Shown here piece after piece: positions 22,191 to 25,589 of a stretch of 25,589 nt of DNA (the stretch's first letter is position 1; every line of letters begins with the position of its first letter). The stretch is from the NCBI GenBank assembly GCA_017610485.1, contig JAFCBY010000034.1:1-25589 (forward strand), given 5' to 3'. The stretch comes from Candidatus Falkowiibacteriota bacterium. Its GTDB lineage: Archaea > Iainarchaeota > Iainarchaeia > Iainarchaeales > GCA-2688035. Made by a program: the position numbers and the translations under genes. A model generated the notes under the pieces. That model was not told where the DNA came from. It was given only the letters and a program-made list of their open reading frames with translations, and did not search any database.

Positions 22191-23618
22191 AGAAATCGCT
22201 TTTTTGGCGATGTCTGCCGAACTTGGCTTTGGCAAAAAGCTGAGGATCTTTTTCAAGGAGAGAAGAAGCTTGCTTGTCTTGTGGCCCTTGACAAAGGCGT
22301 GCTGCAAAACATCGTTCAGGGTGGAAACAGGAATAACCCTAATCTTCTTGAGCTCTGATTCAGGCAGTACAATGTCTGCCTGGTTTACCCTTGGGATGAC
22401 AACCTCCTTGAATCCGGCCTTGATTGCGGCCTGAATCTTGCTGCTCACACCCCCAATCGGCAAAACCTCACCCCTTACTGAAAGGGAACCGGTCATTGCA
22501 AGGCTTTGCTTTATCGGAATTTGCTCTGCCGCACTTATGACGGCAGTGGCAACGCTTACCGAAGCTGAATCTCCCTCAACGCCCTCGTAGGTCTGCAAAA
22601 ACTGGATGTGGAGGTCGTGCCTGCTCACGTCCTTTCCCGAAACCTTTTTGATCAAAGCGCTTACATTCTGCACGGCTTCCTTGGCAATCTCGCCCAGCTT
22701 TCCTGTCGCAATTATCCTGCCCTCGCTTCTGCTTGCAGCAGGAGCCATTTCAGCTTCAATAGGCAAAATCATTCCAGCTGAGCCGTCACTGCTTACTGCA
22801 AGGCCGTTGACCCTTCCAACAACGTTTCCCTCTGTAAGATAAACCTCATACTCTTTCTTCAAGTCAAGGAACTTGTCAACCATTTGCTGTTCAAGGGTTC
22901 TTGCAGAAAACTTGGCCTGGGTCAGGTCCTCCGGCTGGACCAAAGCATGGCCCTTTTCCTTTGCAATGTCCCCGGCAGCGCGAATCAGGCCGCCAAGGTC
23001 ACGAAGTTTCAAAGTAAGCCTGTTCTTTCTATCCGCGCGCCTTCTTGCCTCAAAGATTATTTGGTCAGCAGCCTCCTTTGTAAAATGCGGGATTTTCCCG
23101 TCCTTCTTGACCTCCTGGGCAATGAACTGGACAATCTTGGCCCTATTTGCCTCATTGTCAGGCATGTCAACATTCATATAAATCTCATAGCCATAGCCCC
23201 GAATCCTGCTTCTAAGTGCGGGGTGCACTTTTTTCAGGTCAGCGTAATTGCCGCTTGCAACAAGGACAAAGTCGCATGGAACAGGAGCAGTTCGGGTCAT
23301 GGCACCAGAGCTAAGCTCGCTTTGGCCAGTAATAGGATACTTTTTTTCTTGCATTGCAGTCAAGAGCTCCTGCTGTGCTTTTTGGGTTAGGGTGGCAATC
23401 TCGTCCAGGAAAAGGACGCCGCCGGAAGCCCTGTGAATCATTCCAGGCTCAACCCTTAAATGTGCGGGCGTACCAAGGCCGCCCGAGTTGTGAACCAGGA
23501 TATCCTCGACAAAGAGGTTGCCTGTCTCTGTTGTCACGTTGTAGACATAGCCCTTGAACGGCCTTGTGGAAACGGAGGAAACCCTTTGGGAAAGGGCTTT
23601 GAAATTCTTTTCTTCCAT
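22188..23618 (-). CDS. lonB (C-terminal part): LonB protease C-terminal part, fused to a split-intein C-half
   Basis: The precursor has 476 residues. Residues 1-44 are the intein C-half; from Ser45 (SGGLGTPAHLRVEPGMIHRA) the archaeal membrane LonB sequence is complete to the end. It holds Walker B (GGVLFLDEI, D72-E73), the AAA+ lid, and the Lon protease domain with the Ser-Lys dyad: S351 in EGDSASVS and K394 in GGVSSKIQ. Walker A and the membrane segments are absent because they are encoded by the separate gene at 24929-25589. LonB is an ATP-dependent membrane protease that degrades unfolded and regulatory proteins. It has its own TATA-like CATTTAAAGC about 25 bases before the ATG, and no in-frame extension. 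Confidence 0.93.
   Translation of the reverse strand: MEEKNFKALSQRVSSVSTRPFKGYVYNVTTETGNLFVEDILVHNSGGLGTPAHLRVEPGMIHRASGGVLFLDEIATLTQKAQQELLTAMQEKKYPITGQSELSSGAMTRTAPVPCDFVLVASGNYADLKKVHPALRSRIRGYGYEIYMNVDMPDNEANRAKIVQFIAQEVKKDGKIPHFTKEAADQIIFEARRRADRKNRLTLKLRDLGGLIRAAGDIAKEKGHALVQPEDLTQAKFSARTLEQQMVDKFLDLKKEYEVYLTEGNVVGRVNGLAVSSDGSAGMILPIEAEMAPAASRSEGRIIATGKLGEIAKEAVQNVSALIKKVSGKDVSRHDLHIQFLQTYEGVEGDSASVSVATAVISAAEQIPIKQSLAMTGSLSVRGEVLPIGGVSSKIQAAIKAGFKEVVIPRVNQADIVLPESELKKIRVIPVSTLNDVLQHAFVKGHKTSKLLLSLKKILSFLPKPSSADIAKKAIS
23487..23618 (-). other. Split intein C-half (IntC) of LonB, 44 residues
   Basis: Starts at the gene's own ATG. It contains the C-terminal splicing blocks: FKGYVYNVTTETGNLFVEDILVHN, ending with the His-Asn pair that drives Asn cyclisation, followed by Ser45 as the +1 nucleophile. 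The partner N-half starts with Ser, and both junctions lie at the same point of LonB (DPLQ | SGGLG). Confidence 0.93.
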
Positions 23619-23641
23619 TAAGGAGACTAATGTTGGAAATG

Positions 23642-23650
23642 CTTTAAATG
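23642..23650 (-). promoter_or_regulatory. TATA box of the IntC-LonB gene
   Basis: CATTTAAAG on the minus strand is about 25 bases before the ATG at 23618, with no Shine-Dalgarno sequence. This supports independent, leaderless transcription of the second half gene. Confidence 0.45.
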
Positions 23651-23700
23651 CTTTGGCTTTGGTTAGGCGATGATGAGGTTAGCATCCAAAAATTAAGGAA

Positions 23701-24804
23701 TTAGAAACCAAAATCATAGCCTTTTAGATTCAGCTCTTTTATTATTTGGAGCATTTCCTTTTGAATGCTTTTGTTGACTGGCACACCCTTGTCTTTCCTT
23801 TCAAGCCATGCAAGGTACTCTTTCTCGCCAGCAGTGTAAATTCTCTCCTGGTTAGGCATTTTCTTTGCAGCCCTCAAGTCCCTTAGGATGTCACCGGCCC
23901 TCTTTTTGAAGTCTTCAAGAACAGTGAAAGCGGAAACATCAATGGCTATAAAGAAGTGCCCCACATTTACACCGGTTATGTTCTTGAGAAATGCCGCTCC
24001 GGAAAGAGCAGCTGAAAGAATCTCCACAACCGTACAATAACCATAACCCTTGTGGCCACCAGTGCCCTCCCCGATTCCGCCCAAGGGAAGCAAGCTTGCA
24101 TTTCCCTTTAACATTTCCTCAAGAATTTCATCCGGGTTTGTCATTGAATTCCCATCCGAACCAACAACAAGGCCCTTTGGCACCCTTTTGCTGGCCCTGG
24201 CAGCTATCTCAACCGTACCTCTTTGAATTATTGGGGTTGCACAGTCCAAAACAAAAGGAAAATCTTCATCAGTTGGCATGCCAAACGAAAGTGGGTTGGT
24301 TCCCAACATGTTTTCTGCACCAAATGTTGGTGCAACTGCAGGGCGTGCACTTGTTCCGGAAATACCAATCATTCCCAGATCAGCTGCCATCATCGCATAA
24401 TAACCCGCTATCCCGTAATGGGTTGAGTTTCTTACAGCAACCATTCCCATGCCATACCCTTTGGCCTTTTCAATTGCAAGCTGCATTGATTTTTTCGAAA
24501 CCACCATGCCCATCCCAGTGTGGCAATCAACAACAGCGGTTGTAGGGCTTTCTTTGACAATTTCAAACTTGGTTACAGGCTTCTGCATGCCATTCCTAAT
24601 CCGGTCATAATAAATCGGTTTGAGGCGGCTTATCCCATGGGAGTCAATTCCCCTCTTATCTGCAGTAATTAAAACCTCAGCGCATGCTTTTGCATCCTCT
24701 TCCGGCACGCCCACTGCCTTAAACACATCCGCCATAAAGCGCTCCATTAAGTCGAAATCAACCCAGGCACAGTCTTCATACAGTGCAGCCTCCTTTGAAG
24801 ACAT
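23701..24804 (-). CDS. Ldh-family (malate/L-lactate dehydrogenase, COG2055) oxidoreductase
   Basis: The protein has 367 residues, the normal length for NAD(P)-dependent malate/L-sulfolactate/ureidoglycolate-type dehydrogenases. Visible motifs are ADKRGIDSHGISRL (H56), the SPTTAVVDCHTGMG strand, AVRNSTHYGIAGYYA, GTSARPAVAPTFGAENMLGTNPLSFG, and GGHKGYGYCTVVEILSAALSG. The exact 2-oxoacid or 2-hydroxyacid substrate cannot be told from sequence. It is intact, on the same strand as both lonB parts, and lies exactly between them, with about 120 bases before and 80 bases after it. It shows no sequence similarity to inteins. Confidence 0.9.
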   Translation of the reverse strand: MSSKEAALYEDCAWVDFDLMERFMADVFKAVGVPEEDAKACAEVLITADKRGIDSHGISRLKPIYYDRIRNGMQKPVTKFEIVKESPTTAVVDCHTGMGMVVSKKSMQLAIEKAKGYGMGMVAVRNSTHYGIAGYYAMMAADLGMIGISGTSARPAVAPTFGAENMLGTNPLSFGMPTDEDFPFVLDCATPIIQRGTVEIAARASKRVPKGLVVGSDGNSMTNPDEILEEMLKGNASLLPLGGIGEGTGGHKGYGYCTVVEILSAALSGAAFLKNITGVNVGHFFIAIDVSAFTVLEDFKKRAGDILRDLRAAKKMPNQERIYTAGEKEYLAWLERKDKGVPVNKSIQKEMLQIIKELNLKGYDFGF

Positions 24805-24928
24805 CGTAGAATAGATATCTAAAAAAACATTTATTAACCATTGACCTTGGATTAAGCGTGCAATGGCTTAAACCGAACAGCACACAAGCCGTAGGAAAAA
24901 ATTCCAATATTGGAGGTGGTGAGGCTTT

Positions 24929-25589
24929 TTAGCCGAAAACCTTTGCAAGCTCAAGCTTGGCTATTTTAATTAGCTCGTCGCCTTTGGAAAGCTTTTCAGC
25001 TTCCCTGTCGCCTTTCTTAGTTATGACACTGTGCTCAGGAGTCAAAGTAACCTTTGATTCGCCAACAGAGACCTCAACCACTTCGTCATCGTAAGGCCTT
25101 CTGTTCATTGAATAGATTCTTGACTTGACAATCTCTTTCTTGTCATTAACACCGTAAACAAAGACTGCTTCTTCTCTTGGGAAAACCATTGCCTCATAGC
25201 CTTCATCGTGCTTTTCCACCAATTTAGGATATTTCAAGGACATTTCTTTCCATAAGTTTTCAAAAGAAATCTTTCCCTCAACACCATCACGACAAACAAC
25301 AAAGCTTGATTCGACAAAACTTTGAAGCGGGTCATGTCTAACGTCCCCGAGAAGCGCACCAGCCCTTGCCCCGGTCGCCTCGAGGAATGGGGCGGTCTTC
25401 TTTGTGGCGTTGTCAATCAGGAGCTTTGGCGTATGTTTTGTTCCACGTGGCTTCATCTGCATTCCGAGGCCGAATGCAACCATCAGCAGCCCGTTTAGGA
25501 GAAGCAGTGCTGCAAAGATTACGTCAGAGTAAAAGCCCATCTGCCACAGGATTAATGACAGGAAGAACAGGCCAAGCGGAAGAAGAAAG
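24929..25589 (-). CDS. lonB (N-terminal part): LonB protease N-terminal part, fused to a split-intein N-half (5' end beyond window)
   Basis: The frame is open from the window edge; an ATG at 25540 lies inside the membrane segment and is not a natural start. Visible are hydrophobic segments (LFFLSLILWQMGFYSDVIFAALLLLNGLLMVAFGLG, read across 20-residue pieces), then KLLIDNATKKTAPFLEATGARAGALLGDVRHDPLQ, the conserved LonB region after the membrane insertion, then the intein N-half and a stop at 24929. Walker A should lie further upstream. LonB elsewhere continues directly with SGGLGTPAH, which here is found only in the 22188-23618 gene. Confidence 0.92.
   Translation of the reverse strand, partial: FLLPLGLFFLSLILWQMGFYSDVIFAALLLLNGLLMVAFGLGMQMKPRGTKHTPKLLIDNATKKTAPFLEATGARAGALLGDVRHDPLQSFVESSFVVCRDGVEGKISFENLWKEMSLKYPKLVEKHDEGYEAMVFPREEAVFVYGVNDKKEIVKSRIYSMNRRPYDDEVVEVSVGESKVTLTPEHSVITKKGDREAEKLSKGDELIKIAKLELAKVFG
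24932..25321 (-). other. Split intein N-half (IntN) of LonB, 130 residues
   Basis: Counting from the ATG at 25540, it spans residues 74-203. It starts with Ser74 (SFVESSFVVCRDGVEG, block A) and has block B KVTLTPEHSVITKK with T167 and H170. It ends KIAKLELAKVFG and a stop, close to where known split inteins break and where homing endonucleases insert. Together with the 44-residue C-half it makes a 174-residue mini-intein without an endonuclease. Confidence 0.93.

Noticed and set aside
22188..23618. LonB with a simple wrong start codon or N-terminal truncation
   Set aside because: Residues 1-44 are an intein C-terminus with intact HN-Ser junction, and the matching N-half is present upstream on the same strand.
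23701..24804. Dehydrogenase as part of the LonB intein (a new endonuclease replacement domain)
   Set aside because: It has its own start, stop and spacer on each side and all the normal family motifs; it is not fused to either intein half.

Overview
This 25.6 kb window is archaeal chromosome. It carries a two-subunit archaeal primase (priL, priS), a GINS subunit, two PCNA clamps, eIF2-alpha, ribosomal protein eS27, the exosome subunit Csl4, Rpo11/RpoL, an archaeal (Ser/His) signal peptidase, EndoQ, membrane LonB protease, and TATA boxes about 25-35 bases before many starts, several of them leaderless. GC content looks moderate. The mix fits a DPANN-like or related archaeon, but I cannot name the phylum from the sequence alone.

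Layout: positions 1-3650 hold a cut-off secreted or membrane protein, a winged-helix regulator, a BofA-family membrane protein, and an AmmeMemoRadiSam-type radical SAM enzyme interrupted by a 458-residue intein placed exactly at the third cysteine of its iron-sulfur motif. Positions 3690-6444 are a forward block: a basic unknown protein, endonuclease Q with a PIP-like tail, and a helical unknown. Positions 6459-11135 are a tight reverse operon priL-priS-gins-rps27e-eIF2a-pac2, the conserved archaeal replication/translation cluster. Its PriL has lost two of the four usual cluster cysteines and ends in three perfect 45-bp tandem repeats. Positions 11395-12030 are a VapBC pair whose toxin start is frameshifted. 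Positions 12166-14130 hold two PCNA genes flanking a K+ channel. Positions 14203-16452 are csl4-rpoL-DUF99-signal peptidase. Positions 16551-19504 hold a frameshifted SpoIIM-like gene, a stomatin gene and a DUF373 gene with an internal deletion. Positions 19682-22190 hold a secreted beta-helix protein followed by two decayed genes (HEPN and a LivG-like ABC ATPase).

The most striking system is at 22188-25589. The membrane protease LonB is cut into two genes by a split intein. The upstream gene encodes the LonB N-terminal part followed by a 130-residue intein N-half. The downstream gene starts with a 44-residue intein C-half followed by the rest of the AAA+ domain and the protease domain. A complete Ldh-family dehydrogenase gene lies between them on the same strand. 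Walker A should be in the first gene (beyond the window edge), while Walker B and the Ser-Lys dyad are in the second, so a normal protease would require protein trans-splicing. Together with the radical SAM intein this makes two inteins in one 25 kb window, both at active-site-proximal positions.

Broken frames occur in vapC, the spoIIM-like gene, DUF373, the HEPN gene and the LivG remnant, whereas the replication, translation and exosome genes are uninterrupted. This favours real decay of accessory genes over random sequencing error, though single-base indels need read support.
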